Positions 36,191-43,090 of a stretch of DNA of 61,485 bases are shown here, in pieces (positions within the stretch are counted from its first letter, which is position 1; each line of letters begins with the position of its first letter). The stretch comes from Caviibacterium pharyngocola (GTDB taxonomy: Bacteria > Pseudomonadota > Gammaproteobacteria > Enterobacterales > Pasteurellaceae), in contig NZ_PHGZ01000028.1 in NCBI RefSeq assembly GCF_002795405.1, positions 1-61,485 on the forward strand. The letters run 5' to 3'. The position numbers were made by a program, and so were the translations under genes. The notes beneath the pieces were generated by a model, which saw only the letters and a program-made list of their open reading frames with translations, was not told the origin of the DNA and ran no database searches.

Positions 36191-36697
36191 ATGGGATTAC
36201 CACGCAAACTAAAATTAATGAATTTATTGGCTGACGGTGATTCGTATCGCGGTCAAGTAAATGAAATCGAACAGCCGAAATTGGCAATGAAATTGGAAGA
36301 ATATCGCGCAGGCGGAATGATTGGCGCGGTAAAAGTCAATCTTGGTTTAGAAACACTTGAGGCCACCCTAAAAATGGGCGGCTATATGACCGAACTGTTG
36401 AAACAATTCGGTTCGACTATTGATGCCCTACCGTTACGTTTCGCCGGCGCTTATGAAAAAGACGACACCGGTGAAGTCACTAGTATTGAATTAGTAATGC
36501 GCGGACGTTTCGGCGAAATTGACAGCGGTTCGGCTAAAGTCGGCGACGATACGGAACAAAGTTATACCGTCCCGCTCACTTACTACAAAATCATTGAAAA
36601 CGGCGTGGATGTCATTGAAATTGATATGATTAATTCGATTTTCGTCGTAAATGGCATTGACCGTTTAGAACAACACCGTGCCGCCGCCGGTTTCTAA
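36191..36697 (+). CDS. FII: Tail tube protein (P2 gpFII family)
   Basis: Protein of 168 residues. It starts GLPRKLKLMNLLADGDSYRGQVNEIEQPKLAMKLEEYRAGGM, the FII signature. It forms the inner tail tube on which the sheath assembles. A terminator-like hairpin follows. Confidence 0.96.
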   Translation: MGLPRKLKLMNLLADGDSYRGQVNEIEQPKLAMKLEEYRAGGMIGAVKVNLGLETLEATLKMGGYMTELLKQFGSTIDALPLRFAGAYEKDDTGEVTSIELVMRGRFGEIDSGSAKVGDDTEQSYTVPLTYYKIIENGVDVIEIDMINSIFVVNGIDRLEQHRAAAGF

Positions 36698-36705
36698 CCA
36701 TTTTC

Positions 36706-36723
36706 GCCCCGTAAGGGGCTTTT
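36706..36723 (+). terminator. Hairpin between FII and E
   Basis: GCCCC and GGGGC around a GTAA loop followed by TTTT. It may reduce read-through so that tube protein is made in excess over gpE. Confidence 0.7.
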
Positions 36724-36745
36724 AGATTAAATTAAGGACTACACA

Positions 36746-37054
36746 ATGACAGAAAAAAACAATGCGACAACAATCAAATTAACCCACCCGATTAAACGCG
36801 GTGATAAAGAGTATTTTGAAATTAGCGTCATCAAACCCACAGTGCCGGCATTAAAAGGGCTTAAAATGCTGGATGTAATGCAATCCGATGTCACCGCATT
36901 AACCGTTTTATTGCCGCGTATTACTCAACCGATGTTACATAAAAACGACTTCGACACAATGGAAATTAGCGATTTTGTTGAACTCGTTGGCGCCGCTATC
37001 GGTTTTTTAGCACCGAGCTCGGAAACGACCGAGACCGAAACGAACCCGTCTTAA
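36746..37054 (+). CDS. E: Tail protein E (P2 gpE family)
   Basis: Protein of 102 residues. LTHPIKRGDKEYFEISVIKPTVPALKGLKMLDVMQSDVTALTVLLPRIT is typical of gpE, a tape-measure chaperone. A slippery T-TTT-TTA heptamer at 37003-37009 lies near its 3' end, so a share of ribosomes would shift to make the longer E' product. Confidence 0.92.
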   Translation: MTEKNNATTIKLTHPIKRGDKEYFEISVIKPTVPALKGLKMLDVMQSDVTALTVLLPRITQPMLHKNDFDTMEISDFVELVGAAIGFLAPSSETTETETNPS

Positions 37055-37197
37055 TTATTAATGACGTTGATGACGCGATTGCCGATATTGCTACGGTGTT
37101 TCATTGGCAACCGGAAGCGTTTCATCAAATGAGTTTTGCCGAGTTAATCGCGTGGCGCGAAAAGGCCCGCGAGCGCTCGGAAAATCACGAACAATAA
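36746..37197 (+). CDS. E': Tail protein E+E' made by -1 frameshift
   Basis: The zero frame reads GGT TTT TTA at 37001-37009. A -1 slip gives AGC ACC from 37009 and opens a frame to the TAA at 37195-37197, giving about 150 residues (join 36746-37009, 37009-37197). The extension contains IADIATVFHWQPEAFHQMS and FAELIAWREKARERSE, closely resembling the P2 E' tail. The same device operates in P2 (gpE/E') and lambda (gpG/GT). The site is read directly; efficiency is unknown. Confidence 0.88.
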
Positions 37198-37203
37198 AGT
37201 AAA

Positions 37204-37243
37204 CTGCGGTCGAAAATAGATAAAAAACGACCGCACTTTTTTT
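37204..37243 (+). terminator. Inverted-USS hairpin between E' and U
   Basis: GCGGTCG (37206-37212) pairs with CGACCGC (37228-37234), then a T-run. It lies where gene T is found in P2, next to the junction left by T relocation. Confidence 0.7.
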
Positions 37244-37254
37244 AGGTGGTTATG

Positions 37255-37692
37255 ATGACTATACAAAATTTCGCCCTCGCCGCGCTCGGAATGTTTGTGT
37301 TTACTCAACGCACTATCCCCTTTCAAAGCTTATCGCGCGATACCGCTTGGCGGCATCCGACCAACAGCATTGTCGGCGGTATGCCGAAAACTCAATTTAC
37401 CGGCAAAGAAAGCGACAGTATCACATTATCTTGTCGATTAGCACCGGAAATCACCGGCGGGACCTTAAGTATTGCCGCACTCCGCTTAATGGGCGATAGC
37501 GGCGGCGCATTTCCATTAATCGACGGTAATTTTTTATTAATGGGATTCTATGTGATTGAAAACATCCACGAAGAACGCACGGAATTATTCGGCGACGGCG
37601 CACCACGATTAATTGATTTCACGCTCCAGTTAAAACGCACCGACGACCCGTCTTTAATCGCTGTCGCGGAAGAAATAATGGGGATGATGTAA
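37255..37692 (+). CDS. U: Tail protein U (P2 gpU family)
   Basis: Protein of 145 residues from ATG 37255 (another ATG lies 3 bp before); AGGTGG at 37244-37249 sets this choice. ALGMFVFTQRTIPFQSLSRDTAWRHP is the gpU pattern. It is involved in tail tip assembly. Its stop and the start of D overlap (TAATG). Confidence 0.93.
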   Translation: MTIQNFALAALGMFVFTQRTIPFQSLSRDTAWRHPTNSIVGGMPKTQFTGKESDSITLSCRLAPEITGGTLSIAALRLMGDSGGAFPLIDGNFLLMGFYVIENIHEERTELFGDGAPRLIDFTLQLKRTDDPSLIAVAEEIMGMM

Positions 37693-38852
37693 TGTTTGAA
37701 TCCTTTATCGCTACCAATCACCGCACGCCGCAATTCAAAATTACCGTCATCACCAAAGACAATCGACAAAAAGACATCACGACACTGGTCAACGAACGAT
37801 TTATTAATCTGTCACTGGCGGATAATCGCGGATTCGAAGCGGATATGATAGACCTTGAACTAAGTGATCACGACGGCAAACTTGCCTTACCGCCTCGCAA
37901 TGCCGTTATTACGGTGGCGATCGGCTGGCAAGGTGCGCCATTGATTGATAAAGGGCGCTATCTGGTTGACGAAGTCCAATTTAGCGGCGCACCGGATAAA
38001 GTAAATATTCGTGCGCGAAGTGCGGATTTAAAAGGCTCGTTAAGCGAGCAAAAAGAACGCTCGTTTCATCATATTAAATTGAGCGCACTTGTCGAACAAA
38101 TTGCCAAAGAAAACAAGCTAAACGCACTTGTCGGCGCGATATATCGTAATCAAGTGATCGACCACATTGACCAAACCAACGAAAGCGATATTAATTTACT
38201 CACGCGATTGTCCGAACGCTATGACGCCATTGCAACGGTGAAAAACGAAACTTTACTTTTTATCCCGACAGGCACGGGAGAAACAGGCTCCGGCAAACCT
38301 ATTCCGCCGTTTCAAATCACTCGCCAATCCGGTGACAATTATCAATTTTCCATTGCTGAAAGCGATAATTACAAAGCCGTGCGCGCATATTGGCACGACA
38401 CAAACACAGGCAAGCGCGGTGAAGTGTTGTTTGACGCCAATACTAAAATTATACGAAAACAAAGAATGACAAAAGGACGCACCTTAAAAAACGGCACGGT
38501 GAAAGGACGGCGCTTAAGTAAAAAAGCCTATCGCGTATTAGAACAACCAAAACCGATTGAAACCGATAGCGCGCAAATTAAGACATTACGCCACACCTAT
38601 AGCACGGAATCTTCCGCCATTAACGGCGCAAAATCTGCGTTTAATAAAATCAAACGCGGTGTCGCCACATTCTCGCTAACACTGGCAAACGGCGAACCGG
38701 AACTCATTCCAGAAACGCCGGTTGTATTAAGCGGATTTAAACCAATGATTGACGGCGCAGGCTGGATTGTCAGCCGCGTTACGCATAATATTTCGGACGG
38801 CGGCTTTACTACGGCGCTGGAATTGGAGTTGGATATAAATAGTGAAGGATAA
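37692..38852 (+). CDS. D: Tail protein D/late control protein (P2 gpD family)
   Basis: Protein of 386 residues. FESFIATNHRTPQFKITVITKDNR, the RFINLSLADNRGFEADMIDLELSDHDGKLALPPRNAVI block and HIDQTNESDINLLTRLSERYDA are typical. It forms the hub of the baseplate at the tube end. It is the last late gene on the plus strand; a terminator follows, convergent with the accessory block. Confidence 0.95.
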   Translation: MFESFIATNHRTPQFKITVITKDNRQKDITTLVNERFINLSLADNRGFEADMIDLELSDHDGKLALPPRNAVITVAIGWQGAPLIDKGRYLVDEVQFSGAPDKVNIRARSADLKGSLSEQKERSFHHIKLSALVEQIAKENKLNALVGAIYRNQVIDHIDQTNESDINLLTRLSERYDAIATVKNETLLFIPTGTGETGSGKPIPPFQITRQSGDNYQFSIAESDNYKAVRAYWHDTNTGKRGEVLFDANTKIIRKQRMTKGRTLKNGTVKGRRLSKKAYRVLEQPKPIETDSAQIKTLRHTYSTESSAINGAKSAFNKIKRGVATFSLTLANGEPELIPETPVVLSGFKPMIDGAGWIVSRVTHNISDGGFTTALELELDINSEG

Positions 38853-38856
38853 AAAT

Positions 38857-38877
38857 AAAGCCCTTTAAGGGCTTTTT
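38857..38877. terminator. Bidirectional terminator after gene D
   Basis: AAAGCCCTT and AAGGGCTTT form a stem with Ts on both sides. It ends the tail operon and the convergent accessory transcript. Confidence 0.85.
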
Positions 38878-39125
38878 GAACGAACTGACAATAATTTTTC
38901 TAATTTTCTTCTTTCTTTCCTTTCAAGATAGGCAAAAATAAAGAATCCCATAAACGCTAATACAATCAGCATAATCTTGATATATGTTAGATTAACATTC
39001 GATATAAAAATAGAAATCAACTGCGGAATGAATATACTTAGGAATTTAAGATTGCAATATATCTTTTGCATTAAATAATAATGTTCAATACTGCTCAATA
39101 ATTGATTGATTGTGACTGTTTTCAT
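38865..39125 (-). CDS. Small two-helix membrane protein of unknown function
   Basis: Protein of 86 residues. Hydrophobic segments at about residues 26-42 (LKFLSIFIPQLISIFIS) and 48-66 (YIKIMLIVLAFMGFFIFAY), then a basic tail (LERKERRKLEKLL). I do not recognise a family. The gene is very AT-rich and is the last gene of the minus-strand accessory block at the tail/regulation boundary. Confidence 0.5.
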   Translation of the reverse strand: MKTVTINQLLSSIEHYYLMQKIYCNLKFLSIFIPQLISIFISNVNLTYIKIMLIVLAFMGFFIFAYLERKERRKLEKLLSVRSKSP

Positions 39126-39213
39126 AATATGCCTTATCGTTAAAAAACTTAAGGCATCATAAATTAAACTTACAAAATTACTCTAATTATTCTTATTGTC
39201 AATGTCTATTATA

Positions 39214-40266
39214 CTAAAGCGAAATTTGCTTAGTATATTTCCGATAAACATAACCTTTGACTGTTTCACCATTTTCCAGTTTTGCACTAACTAGGAGCCA
39301 GCGAGCGTTATCTTTAGGTTCTTTTAATACGCAAATAATTTTCCCGTTTTCTAATGTTGCCAGTATTTCAGCATTTTTATTATCGTATTTGCGTAATTTA
39401 AGTTCTTGTGTATCAACAATACGCACACTAAATGCCCTATGTTGTTGCATATCCGGTAAATCTGAACATATCTGCATTAGATGTTCTGTTGCATCGAGAA
39501 TTGTTATTGGATTTCGTAAGATATATTCAGGAATATTAATGTTTAGTGCTCCAGTAATAAATGTAATAATACCTAAAACATTGCAGATAATTGATAATAA
39601 TGTATCAATCTTTTCAATAAGATTATATTGTTGTTTATCTAGTAAATTATTATCAGTTTCTTTGCCGGTTAGAATATCAATGCTAATTTGTTGTTCTTTC
39701 CCCGGTTGAATATCCAATTCATCTTCTATTTGAATACTTAAACTATCTTGAATTTTTACTGATTCTTTTAGAGTAATAAATTCGTTTAAAGAATTAAGCA
39801 ATTCATTATGTTTATTTAATTCAGCTTGTAAAACAGATCCGAGTGATTTTCCTGTAATATTGCCTAGTAAGATTGATTTGTTAATATTAAATAAACTTAA
39901 ATCATTGACAGAACTCTGAAATTTATTGAAAAATTTATACTTATTTAATTCAGATTGAGAAATGATATTTATCGATTTGTCTATAATATCACCTAGTTTG
40001 GAAAAAGAATTGATAGAATGACCGATTTCTATAGCCTTTCTAAGATCATCTAAATATCTTTTTCTATCTATTTCTAGCTGCAAAAGACTATTAATAGTGT
40101 TTGTATTACTTATTCCTAAACCTAGGGATCTATTTATTTCAGCTAACTTTAGGGAATAGTTTAAAGTATCTAAATTAACTGGTTTTGTGAATTCAGTCCA
40201 TTTTCTTATTTTTGTAGATAATGCATTTTCTATAGCGAAGTCATTCAATCCTGTTAATGTATTCAT
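39214..40266 (-). CDS. Coiled-coil membrane protein with C-terminal SH3-like domain
   Basis: Protein of 350 residues, no family recognised. Residues 30-180 are helical, rich in Asn, Ile, Leu and Ser, with repeated 'LQ(A/L)EL'-type segments. A hydrophobic stretch at about 225-250 (LLSIICNVLGIITFITGAL) looks membrane-spanning. The C-terminal 60 residues (LRKYDNKNAEILATLENGKIICVLKEP to ENGETVKGYVYRKYTK) resemble a bacterial SH3 domain. The low GC content differs from the neighbouring structural genes. Its position in the accessory block suggests a lysogenic-conversion or anti-phage role, which is inference only. Confidence 0.6.
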   Translation of the reverse strand: MNTLTGLNDFAIENALSTKIRKWTEFTKPVNLDTLNYSLKLAEINRSLGLGISNTNTINSLLQLEIDRKRYLDDLRKAIEIGHSINSFSKLGDIIDKSINIISQSELNKYKFFNKFQSSVNDLSLFNINKSILLGNITGKSLGSVLQAELNKHNELLNSLNEFITLKESVKIQDSLSIQIEDELDIQPGKEQQISIDILTGKETDNNLLDKQQYNLIEKIDTLLSIICNVLGIITFITGALNINIPEYILRNPITILDATEHLMQICSDLPDMQQHRAFSVRIVDTQELKLRKYDNKNAEILATLENGKIICVLKEPKDNARWLLVSAKLENGETVKGYVYRKYTKQISL

Positions 40267-40276
40267 AATTTAAAGG

Positions 40277-40483
40277 TCACTTTTTACAAATATTCTCACA
40301 AGGCACGCCGTCGCCGTCTCGGTCTAATCGAGATTCGCCGCATTGGTTAAGATAAAATTTCGCCTGTTCACAAGATTCCATATTTTTACAATAAGGAATT
40401 GGGTCGTCGCAACTGTATTTTTGCTTTGCCGAAACAGGCAAAGCAAGGGAAAGTGCGGTGATAAATAAAATGATTTTATTCAT
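40277..40483 (-). CDS. Secreted Excalibur calcium-binding domain protein
   Basis: Protein of 68 residues. A signal peptide (about residues 1-19, ending LPVSA) is followed by a short Cys-rich domain. YCKNMESCEQAKFYLNQCG and the DRDGDGVPCENICK loop are the Excalibur signature, a short Ca2+-binding module of extracellular proteins. It overlaps the next gene upstream by 8 bp and so is probably translated from the same mRNA. An uptake signal lies in its 5' part. Confidence 0.82.
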   Translation of the reverse strand: MNKIILFITALSLALPVSAKQKYSCDDPIPYCKNMESCEQAKFYLNQCGESRLDRDGDGVPCENICKK

Positions 40484-41423
40484 TATAAGGTATCTCCCCT
40501 GTATCTAACATTTCTCTAAATTCATCTTCATTAAGCAAAATAGCTCCGGCATTAATCGCTTTATCTATTTTGGACGGTCCGGCATTATCACCGGTTACTA
40601 AAAAATTTAAGTTTTTTGTAACAGTTCGGCGAACGATAAAATTTGCGTTATCAGCAAGTGCTTCAAGTTCTCCTTTAAGTTTTTTGGTAAAACCTGTGAA
40701 ATGTATTTCTAAACCGGCTGAATTTTTAGATTTGGGTTTGGATTTAGAGTTTGTGGATTTCTTTGAATGTTTTTTTATTCCTTGTGTTTCAAGCCATTTC
40801 TTAACTGAATAATATTCACCGTCTTGTTCAATTTTGCCAATAATACGATCTAAACGAAATGTCCGAGTATCACGAGCAGAATAGCAAAAACCTTGAATAT
40901 AAGCGGTATCAACGAAATTAATACGAACTTCACGATCTGATACATCGCCTTGTGCATTTTCATAAGTAAAGAAAATTATTGGGTTGGATGTTTGACGTTC
41001 AATTTTTATTTCGTTGTTAGTTTTATTTATAGCTTGGGTATTCTTCACTATCGTAGCAGATGAATTTTTACCCCAACTTTTTAACGTATTAATCTCATCT
41101 TGTAAGCTAGGTTTGGGAGCTGGAGACGTAGACGTGAACTGTTTATTTTTGACAGTAGGCGTACTGGTTGATGTTGTTGATGATTTGTTTTTCTTTAAGT
41201 CATCAACAACCCCAAAGAAAACCAAGGAGATAACACCTAAAATAGCAGGAATAAGAATATTACCTTTATCTATTTCTATCCCCATAATTCCGCCTAACGA
41301 CAATCCAGCAAATAATCCATATGGAACGCTAGTCCAATATGAATATTGTTTTTTAAGCTTAAGCCAAACAGGAATAGAATAAGTATAAATTATAAATATT
41401 GCCCAAAAGCCCATTGTCGCCAT
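40476..41423 (-). CDS. Membrane protein with WYL-like and BRCT domains
   Basis: Protein of 315 residues. Two or three N-terminal transmembrane segments (about residues 3-20, 32-48 and 55-73) are followed by a Ser/Thr/Lys-rich linker. The middle (about 145-200: IIFFTYENAQGDVSDREVRINFVDTAYIQGFCYSARDTRTFRLDRI) resembles the ligand-binding core of WYL domains. The C-terminal 75 residues (EIHFTGFTKKLKGELEALADNANFIVRRTVTKNLNFLVTGD to FREML) match the BRCT domain of bacterial DNA ligase. The combination suggests a sensor near the membrane that recognises nucleic acid or DNA ends. Function unknown. Confidence 0.7.
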   Translation of the reverse strand: MATMGFWAIFIIYTYSIPVWLKLKKQYSYWTSVPYGLFAGLSLGGIMGIEIDKGNILIPAILGVISLVFFGVVDDLKKNKSSTTSTSTPTVKNKQFTSTSPAPKPSLQDEINTLKSWGKNSSATIVKNTQAINKTNNEIKIERQTSNPIIFFTYENAQGDVSDREVRINFVDTAYIQGFCYSARDTRTFRLDRIIGKIEQDGEYYSVKKWLETQGIKKHSKKSTNSKSKPKSKNSAGLEIHFTGFTKKLKGELEALADNANFIVRRTVTKNLNFLVTGDNAGPSKIDKAINAGAILLNEDEFREMLDTGEIPYNE

Positions 41424-41453
41424 AAAATCTAACCTATGGAATTAAAATAATTC

Positions 41454-41560
41454 TACAAATCTCTCGGATTAATCGGCACCACACGAATAAATTTGCCGAT
41501 TATTTCTGCAGTGTCTCGCCGCAATAGTTGGTTCCATGTTATCTGTCAGAACCATAATTT
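41454..41560 (-). pseudogene. Remnant of a second S24 repressor gene
   Basis: About 60 bp (41454-41514) match the last codons of the repressor gene at 42036-42096 with few mismatches and encode the same end (DTAEIIGKFIRVV then PINPRDL). On its upstream side the remnant keeps an MEPTI motif from around the S24 active site, joined out of frame after loss of the middle of the domain. It is therefore a deleted, frameshifted duplicate lying between the accessory genes and yidD. Confidence 0.75.
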
Positions 41561-41762
41561 ATGGATAATCTTCCCCGCTATTGGGAAATTTGCACCTATT
41601 TAAACGATTTAACGTCATTTTCCAGCCTTTTAAAAATCCATATTTTTTTAAGGCTAAAATGGCATAATTAGAACAGCTGGGCTCAAAACGGCAAGCATCA
41701 CGAATTTTATTCGGTGCAAGCCGTTGATAAAGCAATATAAATTGAATGCTAAGCCAAACCAT
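41559..41762 (-). CDS. YidD-like membrane insertion factor in prophage
   Basis: Protein of 67 residues. The core DACRFEPSCSNYAILALKKYGFLKGWKMTLNRLNRC is the YidD signature (cysteines and CxFxPSCSxYA). Chromosomal YidD assists YidC in inserting membrane proteins and sits beside rnpA and yidC. A copy in a prophage next to the repressor is unusual. It starts one base inside the end of the DUF4177 gene, so the two are co-translated. The last conserved part (GEDYP) is shorter than usual. Confidence 0.85.
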   Translation of the reverse strand: MVWLSIQFILLYQRLAPNKIRDACRFEPSCSNYAILALKKYGFLKGWKMTLNRLNRCKFPNSGEDYP

Positions 41763-41998
41763 TAAGCTACTTCACGTCTAAATGTAATTACTTTATGTGT
41801 TCTTGCCGTTGTTTTACCGCCGGAAAAACATCCTTGAGCTTCTTCAGTTGAAAAATCATCAATGCGGAAAAATTCCCAACCTTGCTGAGCATATTCATTA
41901 ACGAGATCTTGTAAATAATCTGCTGCAGCAGTTTGAATATTTTTCTTTTGAGCAATAATATGCGGTGCTGCTTGAACCATTTTGTATTCGTATTTCAT
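41762..41998 (-). CDS. DUF4177-like small protein
   Basis: Protein of 78 residues. It begins KYEYKMVQAAP and contains LQDLVNEYAQQGWEFFRIDDF, the pattern of DUF4177 proteins (YEYK start and GWE motif). Function unknown. It is coupled to the YidD-like gene, and an AAGGAAAAC ribosome site precedes the start. The pair lies between an intact repressor gene and a repressor remnant. Confidence 0.75.
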   Translation of the reverse strand: MKYEYKMVQAAPHIIAQKKNIQTAAADYLQDLVNEYAQQGWEFFRIDDFSTEEAQGCFSGGKTTARTHKVITFRREVA

Positions 41999-42034
41999 TT
42001 TGTTTTCCTTTGTTGATAGTTGAAAGTTTAGTTA

Positions 42035-42727
42035 TTACAAATCTCTCGGATTAATTGGCACGACACGAATAAATTTACCGATTATTTCTGCTGTGTCGAA
42101 TAGTTCTTCTGTAATCTCAATGTCACGGTATTTTTGATTATCACTTAAGGCATACATAATACCGCTAGGGGTTCGTTGTAGGCGTTTAATATAATCTTCT
42201 CCGTTAAGCCTAAAAGCATAAATACCTTCACCGATATAACTTCTAATATTCGTATCAATAAATACCAAATCTTTTGCGGATATAGTCGGCTCCATACTGT
42301 CGGTCGGCACCTTGAAAATACAAATACCGTCTGTGTGGGTACGTCCTACGATTTTTCCCATACCTTCTTGGGTGAACCAAATACTGGAAATCGTGTCGGG
42401 ATAGTCGGCGTTAATCAATCCGTGCCCTGCGGCTAAGTGGTAATCATATAAATCTATGCGGTGGGTGTGATCGTCATCGGGTTCGGATTGATATAGGTTT
42501 AGTCCTTTGTTGTTTTCTTTGGGTTCTTCACCTGTGCCGGATTTTAGCCATTCGGGACTAACATCTAAAAATTTTGCTATTTCAAGAATATTTTTAGGTT
42601 GTCTTGTTTCGCCGGTTACAATTTTATTTACAGATTGTTGTGTAATTCCTATGGCATCTGCCAATTTTTGTTGTGTTACACCTTTATCGCTCATCACAGA
42701 ACGTAATCTTTCAGCTAAAGTTTCCAT
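42035..42727 (-). CDS. Prophage repressor (HTH plus S24 peptidase, CI-like)
   Basis: Protein of 230 residues from ATG 42727 (AAGGAG ribosome site); the open frame upstream of it lies in the operator region. The N-terminal helix-turn-helix (GVTQQKLADAIGITQQSVNKIVTGETRQPKN, about residues 15-45) precedes a C-terminal S24/LexA-type domain with the serine in TDSMEPTISAKD and the lysine in EDYIKRLQ. It maintains lysogeny and self-cleaves during the SOS response. It is divergent from the Cro-like gene. Confidence 0.93.
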   Translation of the reverse strand: METLAERLRSVMSDKGVTQQKLADAIGITQQSVNKIVTGETRQPKNILEIAKFLDVSPEWLKSGTGEEPKENNKGLNLYQSEPDDDHTHRIDLYDYHLAAGHGLINADYPDTISSIWFTQEGMGKIVGRTHTDGICIFKVPTDSMEPTISAKDLVFIDTNIRSYIGEGIYAFRLNGEDYIKRLQRTPSGIMYALSDNQKYRDIEITEELFDTAEIIGKFIRVVPINPRDL

Positions 42728-42870
42728 AAAAACTCCTTGCAAAATTGTATTTATTAACATTTTACAACTAAAGTTTAATAAATTAAAACAACAAAAAGTG
42801 TTGTATTTAACAGTTTTTTTTGTTATTTTATAGATAAGGGTACAGTCAAACTTGTTTAAGGGGTGATTTT
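42728..42870. promoter_or_regulatory. Divergent operator/promoter region of the lysogeny switch
   Basis: 143 AT-rich bases between repressor and Cro-like genes. They contain ACAAC-7-GTTGT (about 42789-42805) and further AACA/TGTT half-sites, for example TTAACA and TGTTAT around 42810-42830. A plus-strand promoter TTAACA-16-TATAGA leads to the Cro-like gene. The half-sites fit operators for two competing repressors. Confidence 0.6.
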
Positions 42871-43074
42871 TTGAAAACTGCACTTGAAAAGGTTATTGAA
42901 ATCTGCGGTTCTCAAACCGCTTTAGCAATCGCTTGTAATGTTAGCCAACAAAGCGTCAACAAATGGTTAAACGGGGGCGGAATTTCCGCTAAATATATCA
43001 ATAAAATAGTGAAAGCAACGAACGGACAGGTTACCGCCGAAGAATTGCTTAACGAGCTGGAAGAAACAGATTAA
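42871..43074 (+). CDS. Cro-like HTH protein (YdaS family)
   Basis: Protein of 67 residues with a TTG start (42871) preceded by AAGGGG. GSQTALAIACNVSQQSVNKWLNGGGISAKYINKIVKAT is a YdaS/Cro-type helix-turn-helix. It is the first gene of the early operon, divergent from the repressor, and probably acts as its antagonist. Confidence 0.85.
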   Translation: MKTALEKVIEICGSQTALAIACNVSQQSVNKWLNGGGISAKYINKIVKATNGQVTAEELLNELEETD

Positions 43075-43090
43075 ATAAATGGTGGTGTGT

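Noticed and set aside
39257-39709. 150-codon plus-strand frame opposite the SH3-like membrane protein
   Set aside because: Unlike the 43-44 kb antisense pairs it lacks a promoter and a terminator, and its Ser/Cys/Ile-rich translation is typical of the complement of AT-rich coding DNA.
42728-42883. N-terminal extension of the repressor by 52 residues
   Set aside because: The extension covers the operator region and the start of the divergent Cro-like gene. The ATG at 42727 has a perfect AAGGAG site.
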